Positions 27,798 through 34,563 of a stretch of 34,563 bases of DNA are shown piece after piece. Every line of letters starts with the position of its first letter. Within the stretch, counting starts at the first letter, position 1. A program made the translations under genes and the position numbers. Source of the stretch: Polyangiaceae bacterium (GTDB lineage: Bacteria; Myxococcota_A; Polyangia; Polyangiales; Polyangiaceae). The DNA lies in assembly GCA_020848455.1 (NCBI GenBank), contig JADLAB010000450.1:1-34563 (forward strand), written 5' to 3'. The notes under the pieces are model-generated. The model saw nothing but the letters and a program-made list of their open reading frames with translations. It ran no database searches and was not told where the DNA came from.

Positions 27798-28393
27798 GAC
27801 CACACCTCGGCGAGGCGCACGCCGGCGCGCTCGAGGCAGGCGGCGAGGAGCTTGCGCGCCCGCGCCACGTTCTGGAGGAAGGTGTTGAGCGTCATCCCCA
27901 CGCCCGCCGCGAGCTCGCGGTCGTGCTCGAGCCCGCCCGAGCCGAGCCGCGCCCCGAGGGCCCGTGCGGGGCTGCCGCCGAGCTCGCCGTGACAGCGCCG
28001 GATGCGCTCGCGCAGCCACGGATCGGCCGGCCCCGCCTCGAGCGCGCGCTCGGCCGCGGCGGGGTCGCCGGGATCGCCGGGCTCGCCGCCCCCGAGCGCG
28101 ACCTCGGGCACGACGCGCCCCGCCGCGAGCCGCCGCCACTCGCTCACGGCGGCGTTGCGCGCCACGCGCACGGCGAAGCGCACGAGGGCGTTCGGCCGCC
28201 CGTCCGGCACCAGGCGCGGCGCCGTGTTCCACACGCGGAGCAAGCTCTCCTGCAGCACCGCCTCGACGTCCACCTCGGCCGCGAAGGAGGCGAGGCTCGC
28301 GCGTAGCCGCCCCTCGGCCCCGGCGAGCCAGCGCGCGAAGGCGTCGGCGTCGCCGGTGGCGATGGCGGGCAGGTGCTCGTCGAGGTCGATCAT
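27794..28393 (-). CDS. ECF-type RNA polymerase sigma factor
   Basis: 199-aa sigma-70 family protein with regions 2 and 4 only. Region 2 lies at about 15-85 with DVEAVLQESLLRVWNTA (42-58), the core RNA-polymerase and -10 contact segment. An acidic/Gly-rich linker runs about 95-122. Region 4 (about 128-187) has the helix-turn-helix ELAAGVGMTLNTFLQNVARA (160-179), followed by KLLAACLERAG. It would direct polymerase to a small regulon. ATG 28393 overlaps the stop of the upstream VIT-vWA gene as ATGA, and its own stop overlaps the 78-aa gene. No classical membrane anti-sigma gene lies beside it. Confidence 0.88.
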   Translation of the reverse strand: MIDLDEHLPAIATGDADAFARWLAGAEGRLRASLASFAAEVDVEAVLQESLLRVWNTAPRLVPDGRPNALVRFAVRVARNAAVSEWRRLAAGRVVPEVALGGGEPGDPGDPAAAERALEAGPADPWLRERIRRCHGELGGSPARALGARLGSGGLEHDRELAAGVGMTLNTFLQNVARARKLLAACLERAGVRLAEVWS

Positions 28394-30951
28394 GGAAGAA
28401 GCGCGATCACCACTTGTCGCCCGGCGCTCCGGAGCTCGAGGCTCTCCGGGCGCACGATCCCGTCGGTGCCGCCCTCGAGCCGGGAGCGCGCCCGAAGCGC
28501 GAGCCGGACCGTCACGCCCGCGGCGAGCGCGCCCGCCCGGGTCGTCCGCTCCACCACCACTTCGGCCGCCACGCGCGTCCCGTCCGCGAGCACGACGACC
28601 ACCGCCTCGGGCGCCCACTCGAGCGCCTCGGGCAGCTCGAGCTCGACCACGAAGCGCGCGTCGTCGTGGACGACCACGCGCCCCGCCACCGCGAGCGGCG
28701 CCGCCTCGCCCGCCGACAAGACCCGGCGGAGGCCGTCAGCGACGCGCCCGAAGAGGCCGCCCTTCGCCTTCGGCTTCTGCGGCTCCGCGGCCGCCGGCTC
28801 GGCCGGGGTCGGGCGCGCGCGCGGCCGACCTGCGGCCCGCGCGGGACGCGGCGGCTCGAGCTCCTCCCGCATCTCGCGCTCCTCCTCGAGCTCGGCGAGC
28901 TCGAGGAGCGAGAAGAGCGCGTCGGCGTGGGGCGCCTCGCTTGGCGCGGGTGGCGCGTAGCCCTGCGCCGGGGCCGCGCCGGGCGCGAACACCGCCTGCG
29001 CGGGCCCACCGGCGAGCGCGTACCCGGCGAGCGCAGGTCGCGCGGCGCGCAGGCCGAGCCCCTCGGCGCTCATGCCGTGCGGCAGCTCCTGCGGGATGGT
29101 CGTGCGCCGGGTCGGGTCGCGCGGATCGACCGTGCGCTCCGTGCTGACGGCCACCCACGAGGTCATGCGCGTCGCGAGCTGGAACGCGAGGCCGAGCTCC
29201 TCGATCGCCCGCTCGACGCCGCGCTCGCCCGCGGCAGCCTGCATCTCGAGATCCTCGACCGCCTCGCGCCCGTAGAGCGCCGCGATGCCGCGCGCCCCGT
29301 CACCGGCGCCGACGGGCGCGACGACGAGCCGCTGCTCGAAGCGCCCGCTCGCGGTGCGGCCGCTCACGCGCAGCTCGCCGCCCTCGGGCTCGAGCTCGAG
29401 CGACACGAGCGCCGGCGCCCCCGCATGGAGGTCGGGCAGCTGCCGCGGAGCGTGCGCCCGGAGCGCCGAGCCCGCGACCTCGAGCTCGACGACGAGCGGT
29501 GCGGCCGTGTGCGCGCAGAGGCGCAGGGCCGCGCGCTCCGGATCCTCGCCGAGCCCGATGACGGTCTCGACGCCGCGGCCGGCGCGCGCCGCGCCGAGCG
29601 TGAGGGTGCGGTTCACGGCCGAGCCGACGCCGACCGAGTGCACGCGCGAGCGCCCCTGAGAGCCCGCCAAGCGCTCGAGCACGGTGCGCACGATCTCCTG
29701 CTCGAAGCCGATGAGCCCGTCGGTGAAGAGCACGATCTGCCGCTGCGCGTCCGCGCGCAGCGGCTCGAGCGCGGCGAGGATGCCCGCCTTCATCTCGGTC
29801 CCGCCCTCGGCGCGGAGCGCGCGGAGCCACTTCTCGGCCTCCAGGCGCAGGGACGCGGTGACACGCTCGGCGCGCGGGCGGAAGCGGCGGGGCGCGTTGC
29901 CGAAGGCGATCATCTCGAGCGAGTCGTCGGCGTCGAGGGTCGCGAGCAGGGCGAGCCCCACGCGCCGCACCTGCTCGAGCGGCTCGCCGTGCATCGAGCC
30001 CGAGGCGTCGACGAGCAGCGTGAGATCGCGCGCCACGCGCGCGCCGACGGTGTCCGCCGCGGGCGGCACGAGCGTGAGCAGGCCGTAGGCGTGGCCGTCC
30101 ATGGGCGCCCCGGCGGCCGGGCGCGCCGTGACGAGCCGCGCCCCGACCTCGTCCGTCGCGACGGGCCAGCGCACCACGACGTCGCGGTCGAGGCGCGCGC
30201 CGCGCTCGTCCGCGAACGCGACCTCGAAGGCCCCATCGCGCCCCGTGACCGCGAGCGCGTGCGAGGGCGAGGCCACGCGCGCGTCGGCCGCGACGGCCGT
30301 GTGACTCGCTCGCGCGCCGTCCGCGCGCGCCCGCACCGGCCGGCCGAGCGCATCGCCGACCCGCAGGCAGAGGGTCGCCCGCACCGGCAGGGGCCCGTCC
30401 GCGACGTCGACCGTCACGCGCGCGCCGTCCGCGACCCGGCCGCCGGCGCCGAGGTAGCGCGGCGCGACCACGGTCGGGAAGCGCCACTCCCATTCGCCCT
30501 CGGCGAGCCAGCGGAGCTTCTGATCGACGACGATCGCGGCGACGATGTCGCTCCCGGGCGGCACGTTGCCGATCTCCTGGCGGAACAGGCTCGACCGGTC
30601 CTGCTCGAGCAGGGCCGCGCTCTGCCCGGCGAGCACCGCCTCCTCGAAGCGCTCGCGCGCGCGCCGCTTCTTGTCGACCTCGCCGACGATGCGGCGGCCG
30701 TCGAGCTCGAACGAGAACCCCGAGACGGCGCCCTCGGCCGGCAGTGGCAGCTCGTAGCTCACCGACAGCGGCTCGGTGAACGGGTTGTGGAAGTGCTGCG
30801 TCACGACGACGCGGGCGATGCCGGCGGCAGCCTCGACCTCGAGGCCGACCGCGCGGAGCGGTAGCTCGCGGCCGTCGGCCGTGACGAGGCGCCCGCCGTT
30901 CGAGGCGTGGGGCGAGTGCGGGGCGGCAAGATGGGTCGCGGGCAGGGTCAT
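28390..30951 (-). CDS. VIT and von Willebrand factor A domain protein
   Basis: 853-aa protein. The VIT domain (about 15-145) includes RVVVTQHFHNPFTEPLSV and GRRIVGEVDKKRRARERFEE. The vWA domain (about 305-480) has the MIDAS motif Asp315-Ala-Ser317-Gly-Ser319, then GGTEMKAG and LFTDGLIGF. A long C-terminal part contains ERAIEELGLAFQLATRMTSW (about 590-610), typical of inter-alpha-trypsin-inhibitor-like bacterial proteins, plus a Glu/Pro/Ala-rich linker (about 665-735) and a basic patch (KPKAKGGLFGRVADGLRRVL). No signal peptide or membrane helix is evident at ATG 30951, so it may be cytoplasmic. GGAGG precedes the start. Its stop overlaps the sigma gene start by 4 bp, which argues for a shared function. 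Confidence 0.9.
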   Translation of the reverse strand: MTLPATHLAAPHSPHASNGGRLVTADGRELPLRAVGLEVEAAAGIARVVVTQHFHNPFTEPLSVSYELPLPAEGAVSGFSFELDGRRIVGEVDKKRRARERFEEAVLAGQSAALLEQDRSSLFRQEIGNVPPGSDIVAAIVVDQKLRWLAEGEWEWRFPTVVAPRYLGAGGRVADGARVTVDVADGPLPVRATLCLRVGDALGRPVRARADGARASHTAVAADARVASPSHALAVTGRDGAFEVAFADERGARLDRDVVVRWPVATDEVGARLVTARPAAGAPMDGHAYGLLTLVPPAADTVGARVARDLTLLVDASGSMHGEPLEQVRRVGLALLATLDADDSLEMIAFGNAPRRFRPRAERVTASLRLEAEKWLRALRAEGGTEMKAGILAALEPLRADAQRQIVLFTDGLIGFEQEIVRTVLERLAGSQGRSRVHSVGVGSAVNRTLTLGAARAGRGVETVIGLGEDPERAALRLCAHTAAPLVVELEVAGSALRAHAPRQLPDLHAGAPALVSLELEPEGGELRVSGRTASGRFEQRLVVAPVGAGDGARGIAALYGREAVEDLEMQAAAGERGVERAIEELGLAFQLATRMTSWVAVSTERTVDPRDPTRRTTIPQELPHGMSAEGLGLRAARPALAGYALAGGPAQAVFAPGAAPAQGYAPPAPSEAPHADALFSLLELAELEEEREMREELEPPRPARAAGRPRARPTPAEPAAAEPQKPKAKGGLFGRVADGLRRVLSAGEAAPLAVAGRVVVHDDARFVVELELPEALEWAPEAVVVVLADGTRVAAEVVVERTTRAGALAAGVTVRLALRARSRLEGGTDGIVRPESLELRSAGRQVVIALLP

Positions 30952-31107
30952 GGCGTCACGTCCTCCGTGGTGGGCGGGCCGGCGGCCCGCGCTCTCGGGC
31001 GACCAACGCGAGGCACCCCTCGGTGGTGACGGAAAAAGCGACCGGCGGATTCGTGCCGTCCTCCCGCGGGCTCGCACCCCCGCCGGGGCGCAGGCGCGCG
31101 CCGCACG

Positions 31108-32802
31108 CTACGCGATGCCGAGCGCCGCGAGCACGGCCTCGCCGGCGGCGATGCCCTCGGAGGCCGCGCCCTCCATGAAGCCGAGGTTCTCGATGGACGT
31201 ATGCTCGCCGCAGAAGAACACGTTGCCCTGCGGCTCGCGCTCGTAGCCGCAGATGTCCTGCGTCTGGCCGACCCGGTAGTAGGAGTACGAGCAGTTGAAG
31301 CGCCGGTCGATGTGCGCCTTGGTCTCGGCGCACTTGCCGTTCCACAGGGCCGTGAGCCCCGGGAACACGGGCTCGATCTGCGCGAGGAAGGCCTGCGCGT
31401 CGGCGACGACGTCCGGATCGCCGCTGTTGCCATACGGGTGCGCGAGCGCCGTGGCGCCCGCCGCGTCGCCGCCGTTGTAGCCGACCAGGATGCCGCTCGT
31501 GCCCGCCTGACCGCGCGTGGGGTCCCACGAGAGCTGGTAGCCGGTGTCCGAGTAGCTCGAGCCGTTGCCGATGCCCCAGGCGCCCGCCTGGTTCCAGAGC
31601 CGCGCCGTGAATTGCAGCTGGAGCTTGCAGTTGCGCCCCTGCCCCTGCTCCATGATCGCCTGCTCCTTCAGCGCGTCGAAGCCCGCGGCCGAAAAGTCGC
31701 GCGTGCGGAGCGCGCCGAACGGAATGGCGAGCACGACGTAGTCGGCGCGCACCTCCTCGGTGCCTCCGTCCGTGTCGAAGGAGAGCGTGTAGCTGCCGTC
31801 CGCCTCCATGCGCAGCGCCTGGAACTCGAAGCCGAGCTTCACGACGTCGCCGATGCCGAGGTGGTCGCCGATGGCGCGCGGCAGCTGATCGATGCCGCCC
31901 GCGAGCCGGTACTGCTCGTCCGACTCGCCGAGCACCGACAGGGTGGCCGACGAGCCCGACAGCATGCTGATGAGGTTGAGCGAGCTCTGATCGGTCGTCT
32001 CGGCGCCGTACTCCATGCAGTAGGCGGCATCGAGCAGGCGGCCGAGCCGCGAGGTGTGGCCGCCGGGAACGCGGCTCTCGATCCAGTCGTAGATGCTGAG
32101 GTCGTCGAGGACGCGCCCCGCCGGCGTCACCGTGTCGAAGGTGACGGGCCAGCCCGCCGCATCCGCGTCGGCCATCAAGGCGTCGTAGATCGCCGCGAAG
32201 TCGGTGTCGGCGTCGGCCTGCGTGTAGTAGCCGCCGTTGAAGTACCAGGTCTCGGTCGAGCCCACCGGCTGCGCCGCCAGGGCGTCGGTGAGCGCGAGCC
32301 CGAAGCGCTGCGCGAGCGCGTGGATCGTCGTGTGTCCCGAGTCGATGAGCTCGCCGTAGATGTCGGTCACCTGGCCGTCGCTCCACGACATCGAAGGCGC
32401 GGTACCCGGCGCGACGTGGCAGCTGTTGCAGCCCGTGGGCTCGCTGCCGCGCTCGGTCACCATGCGCCCCCCCACGCGGTGCGTGAACATGTCGTACACG
32501 GTCGCCGCGACGCCCTTGTCGCGCAGCGTGAGCGCCGCCGAGAGCCCGGCGATGCCCGCGCCGACGATCGCGATGCGCGGCGCGCCCGGCGTCGGCGCCG
32601 GCGTCGTCTCGTCCTTCTTGCAGGCCGCGAGCGTCGCGACCGCCGCCGACCCGAGGAGCAGATCGCGGCGCGTCGTGCCCCGCTTCACGGCGGCCTCGGC
32701 GCGCTCGTGGCGCACCACGTCGACGGGCACCCTGCGGTGCAGCGCGAGGCGGTGCTCGGCGGCGAGCCGGCGGATCTGGCTGAGGAGCGGGGTACGAGGC
32801 AT
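31108..32802 (-). CDS. Flavin-dependent amine oxidase family protein, Tat lipoprotein, with CXXCH motif
   Basis: 564-aa exported flavoenzyme. A 40-residue basic N-extension precedes a twin-arginine signal (TTRRDLLLGSAAVATLAAC; Arg45-Arg46, lipobox Cys61), so it should be folded with FAD in the cytoplasm and exported. The FAD-binding motif is IAIVGAGIAGLSAAL (77-91). Family segments GELIDSGHTTIHALAQRF and the C-terminal GNVFFCGEHTSIENLGFMEG are those of flavin monoamine oxidases. An insertion before GELIDSGH contains GCNSCHVAPG: Cys125-x-x-Cys128-His129, a heme c attachment pattern. AAAGGGAG precedes ATG 32802. Likely substrate is an amine or amino acid, not identifiable here. Confidence 0.88.
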   Translation of the reverse strand: MPRTPLLSQIRRLAAEHRLALHRRVPVDVVRHERAEAAVKRGTTRRDLLLGSAAVATLAACKKDETTPAPTPGAPRIAIVGAGIAGLSAALTLRDKGVAATVYDMFTHRVGGRMVTERGSEPTGCNSCHVAPGTAPSMSWSDGQVTDIYGELIDSGHTTIHALAQRFGLALTDALAAQPVGSTETWYFNGGYYTQADADTDFAAIYDALMADADAAGWPVTFDTVTPAGRVLDDLSIYDWIESRVPGGHTSRLGRLLDAAYCMEYGAETTDQSSLNLISMLSGSSATLSVLGESDEQYRLAGGIDQLPRAIGDHLGIGDVVKLGFEFQALRMEADGSYTLSFDTDGGTEEVRADYVVLAIPFGALRTRDFSAAGFDALKEQAIMEQGQGRNCKLQLQFTARLWNQAGAWGIGNGSSYSDTGYQLSWDPTRGQAGTSGILVGYNGGDAAGATALAHPYGNSGDPDVVADAQAFLAQIEPVFPGLTALWNGKCAETKAHIDRRFNCSYSYYRVGQTQDICGYEREPQGNVFFCGEHTSIENLGFMEGAASEGIAAGEAVLAALGIA

Positions 32803-32864
32803 GCGGGCTCCCTTTCGGCGCGGGCCCCTCCGGCGACCGCGCGGCAATGCAAAGGCTTATCGGG

Positions 32865-32896
32865 CACTTACCCGACACGCCACTTTACCGACGCGC
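32865..32896. repeat. Two adjacent 16-bp direct repeats upstream of the amine oxidase gene
   Basis: CACTTACCCGACACGC (32865-32880) followed directly by CACTTTACCGACGCGC (32881-32896); 13 of 16 bases match. They lie 63-94 bp upstream of ATG 32802 in an otherwise gene-free 184-bp stretch, a place where an activator could bind. TTGCAT and TAAGCC are nearby on the minus strand but do not form a clear promoter pair. Confidence 0.5.
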
Positions 32897-32898
32897 GC

Positions 32899-32991
32899 CT
32901 CGGCTCGGCAAGGACAAGTCGCGCCGTCGGAGCCGCTCGGCTCGGCTGCGACTCCTGCGGGGGGCGGGTCGCGCCGTCGGGGCCGCTCAGC
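32899..32991. repeat. Imperfect tandem duplication at the 3' end of the PLP-enzyme gene
   Basis: GTCGCGCCGTCGG followed by NGCCGCTCNGC occurs at 32918-32941 and 32968-32991, 22 of 24 bases identical and 50 bp apart. A shorter CTCGGCTCGG precedes each copy (32899-32908, 32936-32945). The second copy covers the stop codon of the PLP-enzyme gene (32987-32989). Confidence 0.6.
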
Positions 32992-34342
32992 CGGCCGGCG
33001 GCTCCTTCAGCTGCTTTCGGATCTCGCGCACGGTGTCGATCTCGTGTCGCACGAAGGGCAGGCCGTTCTTGAGGAGGCCCGCGGCCTTGTTCTTGATGAG
33101 GTAGCCGATGCGGCGCGCGTTCGAGGCGCTCGTCTTGGCGCTCTCGGGCAGGACGCCGAGCATCTTGCCGATCATGGCGAGCGCCTCGAGCGTGTAGCCC
33201 ATCTCGTCCTTCGTGTGCGCCGCGGTCACGTTGCAGCGCAGCCGCTCCGTCCCGGGCGCGACGCCCGGCGACACGAACGGCATCATGATGACCTCGGCCG
33301 CGTGGAACAGGTACGCGCCGAACATGAGGGTCTTCATCTCGTCCTTGACGAAGATGGGCGAGATGTGGGTCGTGCTCTCGCCGAGGTCGAAGCCGAGCTC
33401 CTCGAGCCCGCCGCGGAAGAAGCGCGCGTTGTCCTCGAGCTTGCGGAACAGCGAGTGGTCGGTCGAGATGATGTCGAGCGCCGCGAGCGCGGCCTCGCAC
33501 TGCGCGAGCGGCAGGGTCGCCGAGAACAGGAACGAGCGCGCCGTCAGCTTCAGGTAGTCGATGAGCGTCTGGTCGGCGCACACGAAGCCGCCGACCGTCC
33601 CGAACGACTTCGAGAAGGTACCGATCAAGAGATCGATCTCCCCGACGAGGCCCGACAGCTCACAGACCCCGAGCCCCGTCGGCCCGAGCGCCCCGAGCCC
33701 GTGCGCGTCGTCGAGCACCACGACCGCGCCGTGCTTCTTCGCGACCGCGACCATGTCCGCGAGCGGCGCCAGATCGCCGTCCACGCTGTACAGGCCCTCG
33801 ATGACGACCATCTTCTTCGGGTGCGACGCGCTCGCGAGGATCGAGTCGAGGTGCTTGACGTTGTTGTGCTTGCAGAAGCGCACCTCGAGCTCGGGGCTCT
33901 TGCCCTGCGCCATCAGCACGCCGTCGATGATCGAGGCGTGGCTCAGCTTGTCGAGCACGACCGTGCACTCGTCGTCGAGGAAGGTCTGCAGGACGCCGAC
34001 GAGGGCCTGGTAGCCGGTCGTGAAGACCGCGCAGCCCTGGTAGTGCGTCCACTTCGCCAGCCGCTCCTCGAGCAAGAGGTGCCGCACGCTCGTCGCCTGC
34101 GGCCGCGCGCTCCCGAGCCCCGTGCCGTAGCGGCGCGTGCCGGCGATCGCGGCCGCGATGAGCTTCGGGTGCTGCGACAGGCCGAGGTAGTCGTTCGAGG
34201 TGAAGTTGACGTAGCTCCCCGCCCCGACCTTCACGCGCGGCCCGACGTTCTCGAAGGGCCGGAAGAACGGGAAGGCCTTCTTCGCCTTCGCCTCCTCGAT
34301 ACGGCGGAGCATCTCGGTCGTCTGATCGTGGAGCCAGCTCAT
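32987..34342 (-). CDS. Alpha-oxoamine synthase family PLP enzyme (BioF/KBL/SPT-like)
   Basis: 451-aa fold-type I PLP enzyme that condenses an acyl-CoA (or acyl-ACP) with an amino acid, releasing CO2. Motifs: FTSNDYLGLSQHPKL (about 58-72), VVVLDDAHGLGALGPTGLGV for PLP stacking and binding, GTFSKSFGTVGGFVC with the Schiff-base Lys, and GTERLRCNVTAAHTKDEM near the end. The core resembles 8-amino-7-oxononanoate synthase, glycine C-acetyltransferase and serine palmitoyltransferase, which cannot be told apart safely here. A C-terminal tail of about 65 basic residues exceeds the BioF/KBL length. With sphingolipids common in these bacteria, SPT is a fair possibility. ATG 34342 is chosen; an earlier in-frame ATG (34375) gives an unlikely extension. 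Confidence 0.85.
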   Translation of the reverse strand: MSWLHDQTTEMLRRIEEAKAKKAFPFFRPFENVGPRVKVGAGSYVNFTSNDYLGLSQHPKLIAAAIAGTRRYGTGLGSARPQATSVRHLLLEERLAKWTHYQGCAVFTTGYQALVGVLQTFLDDECTVVLDKLSHASIIDGVLMAQGKSPELEVRFCKHNNVKHLDSILASASHPKKMVVIEGLYSVDGDLAPLADMVAVAKKHGAVVVLDDAHGLGALGPTGLGVCELSGLVGEIDLLIGTFSKSFGTVGGFVCADQTLIDYLKLTARSFLFSATLPLAQCEAALAALDIISTDHSLFRKLEDNARFFRGGLEELGFDLGESTTHISPIFVKDEMKTLMFGAYLFHAAEVIMMPFVSPGVAPGTERLRCNVTAAHTKDEMGYTLEALAMIGKMLGVLPESAKTSASNARRIGYLIKNKAAGLLKNGLPFVRHEIDTVREIRKQLKEPPAG

Positions 34343-34393
34343 GGTCGAGTCCCGGGGGCCAGGGCGACCGGCCAACTCCGATCGCGCGAGCCG

Positions 34394-34422
34394 CCGCTAC
34401 GCCCGCGTCCGGGTGCCGTCAA
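34394..34422 (-). promoter_or_regulatory. Candidate promoter of the PLP-enzyme gene
   Basis: On the minus strand, TTGACG (34422-34417), a 17-bp spacer and TAGCGG (34399-34394), about 50 bp before ATG 34342. No gene is visible in 34343-34563. Confidence 0.45.
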
Positions 34423-34563
34423 GATCGCGCATCGGGTCGGGTCGCCCGGGGCGAGGGGCGTGCGGCGCGACGCGGCGTGGGCCCCGCCCCCGACTCGCGC
34501 TGCGGCGCGGGCAAGTCGGCAGCTCGATGTGCGAGCTCCTCCGCCCGCGTCCTCGCGCTCGAC

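Overview
The window reads as chromosomal DNA of a very GC-rich deltaproteobacterial-type organism, most likely a myxobacterium (Myxococcota, Polyangiales-like). The support is third-position G/C saturation in every gene, GTG starts with GTGA stop/start overlaps, an excess of lipoproteins with low-complexity Ala/Pro/Ser linkers, a MopE-type calcium-binding motif, and ECF sigma, RRM and formylglycine-generating-enzyme-like genes. This assignment is inferred from style and gene content, not from a marker gene. I see no tRNA, rRNA, CRISPR array, insertion sequence or prophage.

Layout. (1) 141-8645, plus strand: an orphan nuoI-like ferredoxin gene, then DUF99, a Xer tyrosine recombinase, a membrane sulfatase-like enzyme and an endonuclease I lipoprotein. 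DUF99 through the endonuclease are chained by three successive 4-bp GTGA overlaps. A two-domain M16 zinc protease lipoprotein follows. (2) 8887-9977: a frameshifted methyltransferase-like membrane protein gene convergent with an RRM RNA-binding protein gene, separated by tandem hairpins. (3) 10317-17196, plus strand: GH31 glycosidase lipoprotein coupled to a saccharopine-dehydrogenase-like reductase, a GNAT acetyltransferase, a small lipoprotein, a candidate 33-aa peptide, a Pro-rich membrane protein and another lipoprotein. (4) 17259-22082, minus strand: an ArsR-methyltransferase fusion regulator and full-length cobalamin-dependent methionine synthase (metH). A 24-bp imperfect palindrome lies over the predicted promoter, which suggests autoregulated control of the methyl cycle. 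A beta-carbonic-anhydrase-like gene is divergent. (5) 22740-26241: a membrane protein, a lipoprotein, PlsC-type acyltransferase, crotonase and a PH-like membrane protein. (6) 26247-30951, minus strand: a FGE-like Cys-rich lipoprotein, and a VIT-vWA protein / ECF sigma factor / 78-aa protein operon in which each gene overlaps the next by 4 bp. (7) 31108-34342, minus strand: a Tat-exported flavin amine oxidase lipoprotein carrying an unexpected CXXCH motif, and an alpha-oxoamine-synthase-family PLP enzyme.

The most notable signals are the ArsR-MTase/metH operator, the VIT-vWA/sigma/small-protein operon, the CXXCH insertion in the amine oxidase, a single-base frameshift in the methyltransferase gene, and a recurring promoter layout in which a -10-like hexamer ends 6-8 nt before the start codon, implying leaderless mRNAs. 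All functions are assigned from sequence motifs and family knowledge; no database search was possible.
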